From assembly GCF_009805585.1 (NCBI RefSeq), contig NZ_VHIN01000005.1, positions 62,001 through 126,000 of the forward strand: a stretch of 64,000 bases of DNA. The letters are read 5' to 3'. This DNA comes from Glutamicibacter sp. JC586. Lineage in GTDB: Bacteria; Actinomycetota; Actinomycetes; Actinomycetales; Micrococcaceae. Numbering within the stretch: the first letter of the stretch is position 1; every line of letters starts with the position of its first letter. A program made the position numbers and the translations under genes. This document shows positions 54,819-62,923 of the stretch, piece after piece. The notes under the pieces are model-generated. The model was given only the letters and a program-made list of their open reading frames with translations. It was not told where the DNA came from and made no database searches.

Positions 54819-55433
54819 GTGGCTAGTAATTCAGAAAAAATTGTATGGATCGACTGCGAAATGACGGGACTAGACCTGGTCAACGACGCACTGATCGAAG
54901 TAGCAGTGCTGATCACCGATTCAGAACTGGAAGTTGTTGATGAAGGAATCCAGGTCGTTATCAAGCCTGCAGACGCAGCTTTGGCACAGATGAACGATTT
55001 CGTTCGCAATATGCACACCGTCAGCGGACTGCTACCCGAACTCGAATCGGGCATCACCATGGAAGCGGCCCAGACCCTGGTAATGGACTACATCAAGAAG
55101 CACGTCCCTGAATCCAATAAGGCTCTGCTCGGTGGCAATTCAGTTGGCACCGACAAGAACTTCTTGGCCCGTGACATGCCTAAGGTCATCGAACATCTGC
55201 ACTACCGAATCATTGATGTATCTACGCTCAAAGAACTGAACCGTCGCTGGTACCCGCAGGCGTACGCGTCAGCACCTGCGAAGACGGGCAACCACAGAGC
55301 TCTAGGTGATATTCAGGACTCCATCAATGAGTTGCGGTACTACCGCAAGGCCACGATGGTGCCGACCCCGGGCCCGGACACCGAGACCGCCCAGGCTATC
55401 GCGACTCAGATTGCAACTGGCCTCGACAAATAG
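54819..55433 (+). CDS. orn: Oligoribonuclease
   Basis: 3'-5' exonuclease that degrades short RNA oligonucleotides and pGpG to nucleotides. 204 residues of DEDDh fold: IVWIDCEMTGLD (Asp, Glu), LGGNSVGTDKNFLARDMP (third Asp region) and KTGNHRALGDIQDSI (His and Asp). The start is GTG at 54819. Two tRNA-His genes follow; a GC-rich inverted repeat lies just after its stop. Confidence 0.96.
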   Translation: MASNSEKIVWIDCEMTGLDLVNDALIEVAVLITDSELEVVDEGIQVVIKPADAALAQMNDFVRNMHTVSGLLPELESGITMEAAQTLVMDYIKKHVPESNKALLGGNSVGTDKNFLARDMPKVIEHLHYRIIDVSTLKELNRRWYPQAYASAPAKTGNHRALGDIQDSINELRYYRKATMVPTPGPDTETAQAIATQIATGLDK

Positions 55434-55443
55434 TCGCGGTCAA

Positions 55444-55482
55444 CCCCGGAGTGCAGGTGATGCACTGCACAGCACTTCGGGG
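55444..55482 (+). terminator. Hairpin after orn
   Basis: Arms 55444-55454 and 55472-55482 pair over 11 bp with one G-T, and an inner TGCA-rich stem fills the loop. No T-run follows. Confidence 0.5.
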
Positions 55483-55491
55483 AGCTCTCAA

Positions 55492-55522
55492 TTGGCTAAT
55501 GAGCGTGAAATATGTGTATAGT
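55492..55522 (+). promoter_or_regulatory. Putative promoter of tRNA-His copy 1
   Basis: TTGGCT, 19 bases, TATAGT. The second tRNA-His copy has TTGGTA, 19 bases, TATAGT. In both, the -10 end lies exactly 65 bases before the tRNA G-1 base. Confidence 0.6.
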
Positions 55523-55586
55523 ATTTCTCGTTGCCAGATACAAAGTCGGTTAGCAAACGCATTCTGACTAGTATTGAAGTGAACAT

Positions 55587-55663
55587 GGTGGGTATAGCTC
55601 AGTCGGTAGAGCGTCTGGTTGTGGTCCAGAAGGTCGCGGGTTCAAACCCCGTTACTCACCCCA
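55587..55663 (+). tRNA. tRNA-His(GTG), copy 1
   Basis: 77 nt including encoded CCA. The extra G at 55587 (G-1) faces the discriminator C at 55660, the identity mark of tRNA-His. Acceptor stem 55588-55594 pairs with 55653-55659. Anticodon loop TTGTGGT gives GTG at 55621-55623. T-arm GCGGGTTCAAACCCCG is clear. Identical in all 77 bases to the copy at 55972. Confidence 0.97.
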
Positions 55664-55666
55664 ATC

Positions 55667-55710
55667 AAAAGGTCCAATTTGAAACTTCGGTTTTCGATTG
55701 GACCTTTTGC
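55667..55710 (+). terminator. Terminator of tRNA-His copy 1
   Basis: Stem AAAAGGTCCAAT (55667-55678) with ATTGGACCTTTT (55697-55708), AT-rich loop, T-run at the end of the right arm. Confidence 0.88.
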
Positions 55711-55876
55711 AGTCCCACGGGCGGAATTGAACCAGTCAGCCATCGACCCCGTTCAAGTTCAGAGCCAATTCCCCGATCCCAACGAACCTTAGTTGACCTT
55801 TCAGTACAGCGTGCACACCAGCTTCCCTTGAGTAAACGAGCCACTGATCACAATGAGCCGTAGCTCCCCTACAGAA

Positions 55877-55907
55877 TTGGTATTGAACAGGCATTTACGT
55901 GTATAGT
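55877..55907 (+). promoter_or_regulatory. Putative promoter of tRNA-His copy 2
   Basis: TTGGTA, 19 bases, TATAGT, with the same distance of 65 bases to the tRNA as in copy 1. The TGACTAGTAT block just upstream of each tRNA is shared as well. Confidence 0.6.
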
Positions 55908-55971
55908 ATTTTTAGTTGCTCGATACGCAATCATCAACCGCAAGGCTTTTGACTAGTATCAAAGTAAACAT

Positions 55972-56048
55972 GGTGGGTATAGCTCAGTCGGTAGAGCGTC
56001 TGGTTGTGGTCCAGAAGGTCGCGGGTTCAAACCCCGTTACTCACCCCA
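55972..56048 (+). tRNA. tRNA-His(GTG), copy 2
   Basis: Exact repeat of the tRNA at 55587, 385 bp downstream: G-1 at 55972, anticodon GTG at 56006-56008, discriminator C at 56045 and encoded CCA at 56046-56048. It has its own upstream promoter-like block and its own terminator. Confidence 0.97.
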
Positions 56049-56052
56049 GATC

Positions 56053-56095
56053 AAAAGACTCGATCCAAAGCTTAGGTTTTGAATCGAGTCTTTTT
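56053..56095 (+). terminator. Terminator of tRNA-His copy 2
   Basis: Stem AAAAGACTCGAT (56053-56064) with ATCGAGTCTTTT (56083-56094), followed by TG; a T-run completes the right arm. Confidence 0.9.
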
Positions 56096-56275
56096 GCGTT
56101 CACCGCAGCCACCCCGCCCCTCCCAAGAGCAAGCATTCACGCAGATGCAGCTCAGGGCGCGGGGCAATGCGTATTGATCAGAAACCTCAAACGTCCAATG
56201 AGCAATCAACCACAAAGCTACCGCGAGCGCGATGCCGATCCAGCCAAATAGTGTCGATCCATTAACTTTGCTCAT
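56072..56275 (-). CDS. Possible small membrane protein (doubtful)
   Basis: A 67-codon frame from the ATG at 56275. Residues 10-28 (LFGWIGIALAVALWLIAHW) would make one membrane helix. The Cys-rich end (CICVNACSW) is odd, and the frame stops inside the tRNA-His terminator hairpin. No good ribosome site. It may be chance. Confidence 0.25.
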   Translation of the reverse strand: MSKVNGSTLFGWIGIALAVALWLIAHWTFEVSDQYALPRALSCICVNACSWEGRGGCGERKKTRFKT

Positions 56276-56557
56276 CGCCACGCACTCGGCGAGCGCTGGA
56301 TCCAAATGACCCGCAGCCCTGCTCTCACACCATGATTCCGGGGCACTAGTAAGCGTTCGAAACTATGTTCGAATCGATTATTTTTTGGGGTCTATCCCCG
56401 TGTTTTTCGATACTTGAGGCGATATTTTGCGACTTGATGCAATGTTTCACGGCTTAAATAGGCAGGGCTCGGCCTGAGCAACCATAATGGATGTTGTACT
56501 TTGGCAGGCCCGCGTGCCCTTTTGCCTACGTCAAATCCACCGAAAGGTACTCCCCCT

Positions 56558-57706
56558 GTGAAACGCGCACTTCTTGAAGAAGACCACGAGCAGTTCCGTG
56601 AATTGGCTACGGAGTTCAATGCTCGTGAAGTCTCCGGAAAATACGCCCAGTGGGAGAAGGACCACCAGATTCCGCGTGAGGTGTGGCAGTCTGCAGGTGA
56701 GAATGGCTTGCTGGGGCTGGCCGTTCCGGAAGAGTTCGGAGGTATGGGCATTGATGACTACCGCTTCCGTGTGGTGCTTGACGAAGAGTTTGTTCGCGCA
56801 GGGCATCTAGCACTGGCCTTGGCTTTCCACTTGCACGATGATCTAGTCCTGCCGTATCTGATCAATTACGGTACCGATGAGTTGAAGGCTAAGTGGTTGC
56901 CGCGCATGGTGGACGGCTCCACGATTACCTCTTGTGCGTTCACCGAGCCAGGTGCAGGTTCGGATCTTCGTGCCGTTCGCACCAAAGCTGTACGTGATGG
57001 CGATAACTGGTTGCTCAGCGGCCAGAAGACCTTCATCGGTAACGGCGCCTTTGGCGATGCTGCTTTGGTGCTGGCACGTACTGATGGTGAAAGTGGTCGC
57101 GCCACGGCCACCTCGTTCTCGCTGTTTATGGTTGAGCGTTCCGAGGGTTACAGCAACGGTAATCCTTTCGACAAGATGGGCCTACGTGCTTCGGACACCG
57201 CCGAATTGTTCTTCGATGAGGTCAAGGTTTCTGACGCTGATCGTATTGGTGAAATTGGTCAGGGGCTGGCCTACGTGAAGGAACAGTTACCTCAAGCGCG
57301 CTTGGCTATTGCGGTAGCTGCCTCGGCAATCTGCAGCGCTTCCTTTGCTCAGGCCTTGGAGCACGCTGCGAACCGCTCTACGTTCGGGCAAGCGCTCACG
57401 CAGTACCAGAACACCCGGTTTGAATTGGCTAACCTCAAAACTGAGTCGCATGTCACCCAGACCTTTGTAGACCAGGCCGTTCTAGCGTTTAACGCCGGCG
57501 AACTCAGCGCCGAAGAGGCCGCCGAAGTGAAGCTTTGGGCAAGTGAGAGCGCAAAGAAGCTTTCAGATAAGGCATTGCAGATTCACGGGGGCTACGGATA
57601 CATCATGGAGTACCCTATTGCTCAGTCCTTCACCGCTGCTCGCTTATTGACCATCTTCGGTGGCACAAGTGAGATCATGCGTGAAACTATTGGACGAGCA
57701 CTTTAA
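56558..57706 (+). CDS. Acyl-CoA dehydrogenase
   Basis: 382 residues from the GTG at 56558, chosen for GAAAGG eleven bases upstream; the frame is open from 56501. FAD-dependent oxidation of acyl-CoA: AVPEEFGGMGIDDYR, SCAFTEPGAGSDLRA, FIGNGAFGDAALV, NRSTFGQALTQYQ and C-terminal LQIHGGYGYIMEYPI with catalytic Glu. Length and motifs are canonical. Chain length is not decided. The deformylase gene follows by 24 bp, so the two may share a transcript. Confidence 0.92.
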   Translation: MKRALLEEDHEQFRELATEFNAREVSGKYAQWEKDHQIPREVWQSAGENGLLGLAVPEEFGGMGIDDYRFRVVLDEEFVRAGHLALALAFHLHDDLVLPYLINYGTDELKAKWLPRMVDGSTITSCAFTEPGAGSDLRAVRTKAVRDGDNWLLSGQKTFIGNGAFGDAALVLARTDGESGRATATSFSLFMVERSEGYSNGNPFDKMGLRASDTAELFFDEVKVSDADRIGEIGQGLAYVKEQLPQARLAIAVAASAICSASFAQALEHAANRSTFGQALTQYQNTRFELANLKTESHVTQTFVDQAVLAFNAGELSAEEAAEVKLWASESAKKLSDKALQIHGGYGYIMEYPIAQSFTAARLLTIFGGTSEIMRETIGRAL

Positions 57707-57730
57707 GCACTTTTGAAAGGACCTGATCAC

Positions 57731-58303
57731 GTGCCAATCCGGCAGATCACAGTTTATGGAGAGCCTGTTCTTCATTCTCGCGCAGTAGAAGTCACCGAGT
57801 TCAACGACGAGCTACGTCAGCTGGTTGCTGACATGCACGTGACTATGGATGAAGCCCACGGCGTGGGACTGGCCGCTCCACAGGTTGGTATCGGTCTACG
57901 CCTGTTCACCTACGTGTTTGCCGATCAAGACACCGCCCCTGAACGTGGTGTGGTGATCAATCCTAAGCTGACCCTTTCTAAGGTCTCTCAAGCTGCCCCA
58001 GACGTTGATGACGAGTCCGAAGGCTGCTTGTCAGTCCCAGGGCTAAACTATCCGCTCAAGCGTGCCGAGTACGCCAAGGTGGAAGGTTTCGACGAATTTG
58101 GAAACCCCATCTCGTTTGAGGCTCATGATTGGTTCGCCCGGGTCATGCAGCATGAGTACGACCACCTTGATGGTTTGCTCTACGTAGACAAGCTTCAGCC
58201 ACGCTGGGACAAGCGGTGGAAGAAAGCCAAGAAGGCCTTAGGCTGGGGCGTGCCTGGTAATACCTGGTTGCCAGGCACTGATGAGGACCCGTTTGGTCAC
58301 TAG
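57731..58303 (+). CDS. def: Peptide deformylase
   Basis: Removes the formyl group from N-terminal Met of new proteins. 190 residues from the GTG at 57731, which has GAAAGGA ten bases upstream. The three motifs are present: GVGLAAPQVGI, ESEGCLSVPG (Cys ligand) and VMQHEYDHLDG (His ligands and Glu). A C-terminal extension of about 30 basic residues is usual for actinobacterial type I-B enzymes. Convergent with the winged-helix gene, 12 bp between them. Confidence 0.95.
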   Translation: MPIRQITVYGEPVLHSRAVEVTEFNDELRQLVADMHVTMDEAHGVGLAAPQVGIGLRLFTYVFADQDTAPERGVVINPKLTLSKVSQAAPDVDDESEGCLSVPGLNYPLKRAEYAKVEGFDEFGNPISFEAHDWFARVMQHEYDHLDGLLYVDKLQPRWDKRWKKAKKALGWGVPGNTWLPGTDEDPFGH

Positions 58304-58315
58304 CTTCTTGGCTGC

Positions 58316-59362
58316 CTAGTTAGCAGTCCTGAAGTCGAGATATCGCTGATGTAGCGCCGAACCGAGTGAATCGGTCGGCGCTACATTTGCATCCCACAAG
58401 TGTGTGGCCCGCCCGTGTTGGATCCAGAAAGCGTTGAACATCCCATTATTGGCAGGTAGGATCGCGCGCTGCATCGCCGGGTCGGCGATTAGTTCACGAT
58501 CGGCGGTGGACAGGTAGTATTCGTCGAATGGGCCGAGCAGGCGTTGGGGAAGCTCCCCTACCTCACCAGCTTCTAGTTCCTGATGCGCCGCGGAATCGGC
58601 GACAACTAAGTAGTCCTCACCCCGCGAGTCTTGTCCCACAGCTACCAAGTTCTGCGCCACGTCTTTGGCCACCTGACGCATCGTGGTCAATGTTTGCCCC
58701 GTATACCAGGCGGCACCGCGCACGGTGGCTGGCCCATGTGATCCTAGGTAACGTAGCAAGAGCTCCTGCAGCGGTGCTGCGGGCTGATGGTGTTGGGTAA
58801 TCCACTGATCTACCAATACGTAGTCCTGAGCGATCAGTTTGGCATCAGCGGGTATAGGCCCCAAACAGATGAGACCTTCTTGAACCAAAACCAACAGGAT
58901 GTGCGAGCCCCGCTGTTTACCGGTCTGAATTCCATGACTTTCAAGTTCTGCGTAGATCGTGGCTCGACTAGCTCGTTGGACGCTCATCAGCAGATGGGTG
59001 ACGAGATTAGTGGCACGTTCTATGGTTGGTAGATCGATCTGTAGCGCGCGCAGGTTTGTTGCTGCGGTTTTCAGCGTGCGTTCCCTAGCTTCACGCACCA
59101 GCCATTTGGCATCTTGTGCCCTGCAGATATGCAAGGTGCCTCGCATGGTCCAGGAGCGGACCAATTGCCCACCATCGAATAACGCGTTAACTTCATCCCT
59201 GCTTGGAGCCGAGGCTACCCGCTGAGCCAGCGCGTATCTTCCTGCGCTGAAATCCTGAGACTGAATTGCCAGCATATGCTGTGCAGCATCGAGAAGGTTC
59301 GTTGATGGTTCACGCAGTTTCTGGCTGAGCATCCGTGCGCCTAACAACCGTTCTCGTTTCAT
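58316..59362 (-). CDS. Winged helix DNA-binding domain protein (HTH_42/YcaQ-like)
   Basis: 348 residues from the ATG at 59362 (frame open to 59374). Family marks: QHMLAIQSQDFSAGRYALAQR, LVRSWTMRGTLHICRAQDAKWL and LLLRYLGSHGPATVRGAAWYTG, which match the AlkZ/YcaQ-type winged helix group. Members of that group include DNA glycosylases for interstrand crosslinks, with a QxQ-type motif; QSQD near residue 40 fits. Whether this one has glycosylase activity is not known. Confidence 0.85.
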   Translation of the reverse strand: MKRERLLGARMLSQKLREPSTNLLDAAQHMLAIQSQDFSAGRYALAQRVASAPSRDEVNALFDGGQLVRSWTMRGTLHICRAQDAKWLVREARERTLKTAATNLRALQIDLPTIERATNLVTHLLMSVQRASRATIYAELESHGIQTGKQRGSHILLVLVQEGLICLGPIPADAKLIAQDYVLVDQWITQHHQPAAPLQELLLRYLGSHGPATVRGAAWYTGQTLTTMRQVAKDVAQNLVAVGQDSRGEDYLVVADSAAHQELEAGEVGELPQRLLGPFDEYYLSTADRELIADPAMQRAILPANNGMFNAFWIQHGRATHLWDANVAPTDSLGSALHQRYLDFRTAN

Positions 59363-59428
59363 GCCCAAGCCCAATCTTTTGGTGTCCCAGCTGAGCGTAG
59401 CAGGTCGAAGGTTGTGCTAAAACGAGAA

Positions 59429-59470
59429 CCGGGACCCTTCCGCACACAAAGATGCGCGGTAGGGTCCCGG
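59429..59470 (-). terminator. Terminator of gapB
   Basis: Exact 10-bp arms 59429-59438 and 59461-59470, with a further CCGC/GCGG pairing inside. On the minus strand it is followed by TTCTCGTTTTAG. Confidence 0.85.
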
Positions 59471-59489
59471 ACGTTGACCGAGTTCGGCT

Positions 59490-60947
59490 TTAGACGCTGA
59501 GCGCTTCAGCCTTCAGGTTTGGAACTGCTACTGGGTGGGTGCCAGCGATCGATTCGATCACGCGCACTACCTGGCAGGAGTAACCGAACTCGTTGTCGTA
59601 CCAAACGTAAACAACAGCGTTCTTGCCCGAGACGATGGTGGCAAGGCCGTCAACGATGCCGGCGCGGCGCGAGCCAACGAAGTCGGTGGAAACAACCTCA
59701 GGCGAATCGATGTAGTCGATCTGCTTGTGCAGGCTGGAGGTCAGCGAGGTTTCACGCAGGTAAGCGTTCAGTTCCTCCTTGGTGGTCTCGTTCTCAAGGT
59801 TGAGGTTCAAGATCGCCATGGAGACATCTGGGGTCGGTACGCGGATCGCGTTACCGGTCAGCTTGCCTTCGAACTCTGGCAACGCCTTCGCCACAGCTTT
59901 GGCGGCGCCGGTTTCGGTGATCACCATGTTCAAGGCTGCTGCGCGACCGCGTCGCTCACCCTTATGGAAGTTATCGATCAAGTTCTGGTCGTTGGTGAAC
60001 GAGTGAACCGTCTCAACGTGACCGTGGGAAACACCGAACTTGTCGTTCAACGCCTTGAGCACTGGGGTGATGGCGTTGGTGGTGCACGATGCTGCGGTGA
60101 CGATCTTGTCCTCAGCGGTGATCCAAGAATCGTTAATGCCGTGAACGATATTCTTCAGATCGCCCTTACCCGGAGCAGTCAACAGCACGCGAGCCACACC
60201 CTTGGCCTGCAAGTGCTGGGACAATCCGGCCTCATCGCGCCAACGGCCGGTGTTATCCACGACGATGGCGTTGTCGATGCCGAACTCGGTGTAATCAACC
60301 GTAGCTGGATCGTTCGAGTAGATCACCTTGATCAGGGTTCCGTTGGCGAGGATGGTGTTGTTTTCCTCATCGACGGTGATCGAGCCTTCAAAGCGACCGT
60401 GAACCGAGTCACGACGAAGAAGCGAAGCACGCTTGACGATGTCGTCATCTGAGCCCTTGCGCACAACGATGGCCCGCAAACGCAAACCGTAGCCGCCACG
60501 TTCAATCAGAATGCGAGCGAGCAAACGACCAATGCGACCAAATCCGTAGAGCACTACGTCCTTTGGTTCTGCGTCCGTAGCACCGGCCTGACCGACTTTT
60601 TCACCCAATTCATCACTGAGGAATGCCTTCAGGTCAACCGAACCAGATTCATTGAACTTCTTGTTCAAACGGCCCAGGTCAACGGCGACTGAGCCAACAT
60701 TGAGGTTCTCAATTTCGTCAAGAATTGCCTTGGTTGCCTTCAGGCTTAGCTCTTCGCCATCAATACGGCGCACTACGCGGTGGGCCTTGATGATGTCGAT
60801 TGAAGACTGATTGATCAACTTGCGGCCATAAACGGAGGGCACCACATTGTTCTTGCGGTACAAGCGTCCGATCAGTGGAATCATGGCCTCGGCGAGCTCT
60901 TCGCGCCCGCTCCATTCTTGCTGGGCGACGACAGACTGCTGGGTCAA
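59490..60947 (-). CDS. gapB: Glyceraldehyde-3-phosphate dehydrogenase, extended GapB type
   Basis: Interconverts glyceraldehyde-3-phosphate and 1,3-bisphosphoglycerate. 485 residues from the TTG at 60947, which has AAGGA six bases upstream; a TTG at 60962 also keeps the frame. The first 125 residues are an extension not found in normal 330-residue GAPDH. Then come VLYGFGRIGRLLARIL (NAD(P) motif), VTAASCTTNAITPVLK (catalytic Cys) and HSFTNDQNL. The length matches corynebacterial GapB (GapX), which works in gluconeogenesis with NADP. That role here is inference. Single gene with a terminator. Confidence 0.92.
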   Translation of the reverse strand: MTQQSVVAQQEWSGREELAEAMIPLIGRLYRKNNVVPSVYGRKLINQSSIDIIKAHRVVRRIDGEELSLKATKAILDEIENLNVGSVAVDLGRLNKKFNESGSVDLKAFLSDELGEKVGQAGATDAEPKDVVLYGFGRIGRLLARILIERGGYGLRLRAIVVRKGSDDDIVKRASLLRRDSVHGRFEGSITVDEENNTILANGTLIKVIYSNDPATVDYTEFGIDNAIVVDNTGRWRDEAGLSQHLQAKGVARVLLTAPGKGDLKNIVHGINDSWITAEDKIVTAASCTTNAITPVLKALNDKFGVSHGHVETVHSFTNDQNLIDNFHKGERRGRAAALNMVITETGAAKAVAKALPEFEGKLTGNAIRVPTPDVSMAILNLNLENETTKEELNAYLRETSLTSSLHKQIDYIDSPEVVSTDFVGSRRAGIVDGLATIVSGKNAVVYVWYDNEFGYSCQVVRVIESIAGTHPVAVPNLKAEALSV

Positions 60948-61148
60948 AGGAAATCCTTCCAATTCAGCCGACTTACAGATCCATAAAGTCGGTTGGCACC
61001 GTGGGAAGCACCATTGCTTTTGCGGTGGTACGAGGTCACAGGATCATCCTCGTAAGTACTAAGTACGCTTTCCATTCTAAACTGCGCAGAAATTTTCCAG
61101 GCACGAAGTGCTGTGAATCATCTCACTAGAGCATTGAGGAAAGGGTAT

Positions 61149-61506
61149 GAATGGGATAGCCGATACGCCGGGTTTTGTCTCGCCGAAGCGGGACGGTCAT
61201 CTATCTACGACTGCCGTTGCCAACAGCCTCTAGCGGTCCACCCGACTGCATGGGGCGAACAGCCCTCATAACGCAGTCTGTCTGACCTTGCTCCGAGTGG
61301 GGTTTACCTAGCCACCCCAATCACTTGGGGTGCTGGTGGTCTCTTACACCACCGTTTCACCCTTACCAGGAGAACCTGGCGGTCTATTTTCTGTGGCACT
61401 AGCCTGCGGGTTACCCCGAGTGGGCGTTACCCACCACCCTGTTCTATGGAGCCCGGACGTTCCTCGGGGCAATTACTTGCCACGCGACCGTCTGGCCATC
61501 CCATTC
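61149..61506 (-). ncRNA. rnpB: RNase P RNA, type A
   Basis: About 358 nt of catalytic RNA that matures tRNA 5' ends. The ends pair as helix P1 (61494-61506 with 61149-61161, one G-U). The conserved 5' region contains GAGGAACGTCCGGGCTCC, then AACAGGGTGGTGGGTAACGCC and GGGTGAAACGGTGG. The 3' part has AGATAGATGACCGTC. It lies between gapB and yaaA. A plus-strand reading frame across it is spurious. Confidence 0.95.
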
Positions 61507-61626
61507 GTTAACTATTCTAGCCCCGAAGCTTTACCCGAACCGACAGGGTTCGCGAGCTCTACAACACAACACTCATCAGAATTCACCAACACAGGTTGCC
61601 GATCGGATTCCGATAGGCTGGAAGGC

Positions 61627-62406
61627 GTGCTTATCTTGTTGCCACCTTCTGAAGGTAAAACCGCTCATGCGCAGGGATCTGCTTTTGACCTGGATAACCT
61701 GTCCTTTGCTGAACTGACCGATGAGCGTCGACTCGTGATTGACGCCCTGTCTAATGCCTCCGCCCGCGAAGATGCAATGGATATTTTAGGTGTTGGCGCT
61801 TCCCTCGCCAACGAGGTTGCTCGCAATATCAATTTGCACACCGAACCGGCAGCCAAGGCACACGACATCTACTCGGGGGTCCTTTTTGAAGCCCTTAATT
61901 ATGCGTCACTAGATGAGACGGCAAAACAGCGCGCTGATGAAAGTATCGTTGTGTTTTCCGCGCTGTGGGGCGCAGTACGCTTCGACGATCGCATTCCACC
62001 GTATCGATTGTCCATGTCTGTAAAGCTTGAACCGCTGGGGAAGATGGCAACCTGGTGGAAAAAGCGGCTCACGCCCGTACTGGACGCTGCGGCTAAAGAT
62101 CAACTGATCATTGATGCTCGTTCGAGTACCTACGCGGCAGCCTACAAACCGAGTTATGGAAATAGTGTGGCGGTGAATGTATACCAATTACGCAATGGGA
62201 CACCTAAGGTAGTGTCGCATTTCGCCAAACACACGCGCGGCGAAGTTGCACGGTTCTTGGTTCAGCAAAAGACAGCACCAAAGACTGCCTCAGAGCTCCT
62301 TGAGCTGATTCAAACCAAGTGGGAAGCTGCTCTTGTTGAAGACAAGAAGACGATGGCACTAAACATCTTGCTACCCGAAGATCACCAGTTCACCACCGTC
62401 AGATAA
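61627..62406 (+). CDS. yaaA: Peroxide stress protein YaaA (DUF328)
   Basis: 259 residues from the GTG at 61627: begins VLILLPPSEGKTA, the family start motif. Later VFSALWGAVRFDDRIPPYRLSM and IDARSSTYAAAYKP are typical. In E. coli YaaA limits free iron during peroxide stress and binds DNA. The reading frame is open further upstream through rnpB, but the family start is at 61627. TAGGCT ten bases upstream and lack of a spaced ribosome site suggest a leaderless message. Confidence 0.9.
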   Translation: MLILLPPSEGKTAHAQGSAFDLDNLSFAELTDERRLVIDALSNASAREDAMDILGVGASLANEVARNINLHTEPAAKAHDIYSGVLFEALNYASLDETAKQRADESIVVFSALWGAVRFDDRIPPYRLSMSVKLEPLGKMATWWKKRLTPVLDAAAKDQLIIDARSSTYAAAYKPSYGNSVAVNVYQLRNGTPKVVSHFAKHTRGEVARFLVQQKTAPKTASELLELIQTKWEAALVEDKKTMALNILLPEDHQFTTVR

Positions 62407-62434
62407 TGGTGGCACAAGCCGCCACAAAAACAAG

Positions 62435-62495
62435 GACCGCCTTTAACACGCCTCAGAACCATTACTGGTTGCCGTGTTCGGGGCGGTCTCTTTGA
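62435..62495. terminator. Bidirectional terminator between yaaA and the VOC gene
   Basis: Outer arms GACCGCC (62435-62441) and GGCGGTC (62482-62488), an inner AACACG/CGTGTT stem, then TCTTTGATTGTTTTG on the plus strand. Confidence 0.85.
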
Positions 62496-62512
62496 TTGTT
62501 TTGTTTGTTGCG

Positions 62513-62911
62513 TTACTCATCATCCCGGTGCACTACCGCTACCAGTTCAACCTCAAAACCTGATTCGTCTTCTAAGTACGCAGCATAGTGATGGCTACCT
62601 CCGGCAAACGGATGTTTCTCTGCAAACATCAAAGAAAATCCATGCACGTAGGATTCGCTAGCCATTTCTTCCACATCGAGGCTACTGGGCAAACTAAAAG
62701 CGAGATGATTTAAACCTGGAGTGCGCCGATCATGAGGTTGATGTCGAACATCCGGGCCTGATTCCAGCACGATATAAAATCCATCGAGAGCGTAGCTGAT
62801 CCCGTTGGACCAATCGGACTGAACTCGGTATCCAAGACGGGTCAATAGCCAGCCTAGGGATGCCGAACTCGCTGCTAAATCATCAACCCAGATTTCCAAG
62901 TGGTGCAACAT
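62513..62911 (-). CDS. VOC family (glyoxalase/fosfomycin-resistance-like) protein
   Basis: 132 residues: LHHLEIWVDDLAASSASLGWLL opens with the ligand His. HDRRTPGLNHLAFSLPS gives the second His, and DESGFEVELVA the Glu. Two-module VOC fold. Family members bind metal and act as isomerases, lyases or dioxygenases, or sequester drugs. No clear assignment from sequence. It ends an operon after the Nif3 gene (12-bp gap). Confidence 0.85.
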   Translation of the reverse strand: MLHHLEIWVDDLAASSASLGWLLTRLGYRVQSDWSNGISYALDGFYIVLESGPDVRHQPHDRRTPGLNHLAFSLPSSLDVEEMASESYVHGFSLMFAEKHPFAGGSHHYAAYLEDESGFEVELVAVVHRDDE

Positions 62912-62923
62912 GCGCGAGCCTGT

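Noticed and set aside
55531-56251. Two similar 110-residue reading frames over the tRNA-His genes
   Set aside because: They are translations of the tRNA sequence itself (VGIAQSVERLVV), a well-known false gene.
59535-60452. 305-codon reading frame opposite gapB
   Set aside because: Antisense shadow of a confident gene in a biased-codon region; no ribosome site.
61330-61626. N-terminal extension of YaaA by about 99 codons
   Set aside because: It reads through RNase P RNA on the other strand. The family start motif is at 61627.
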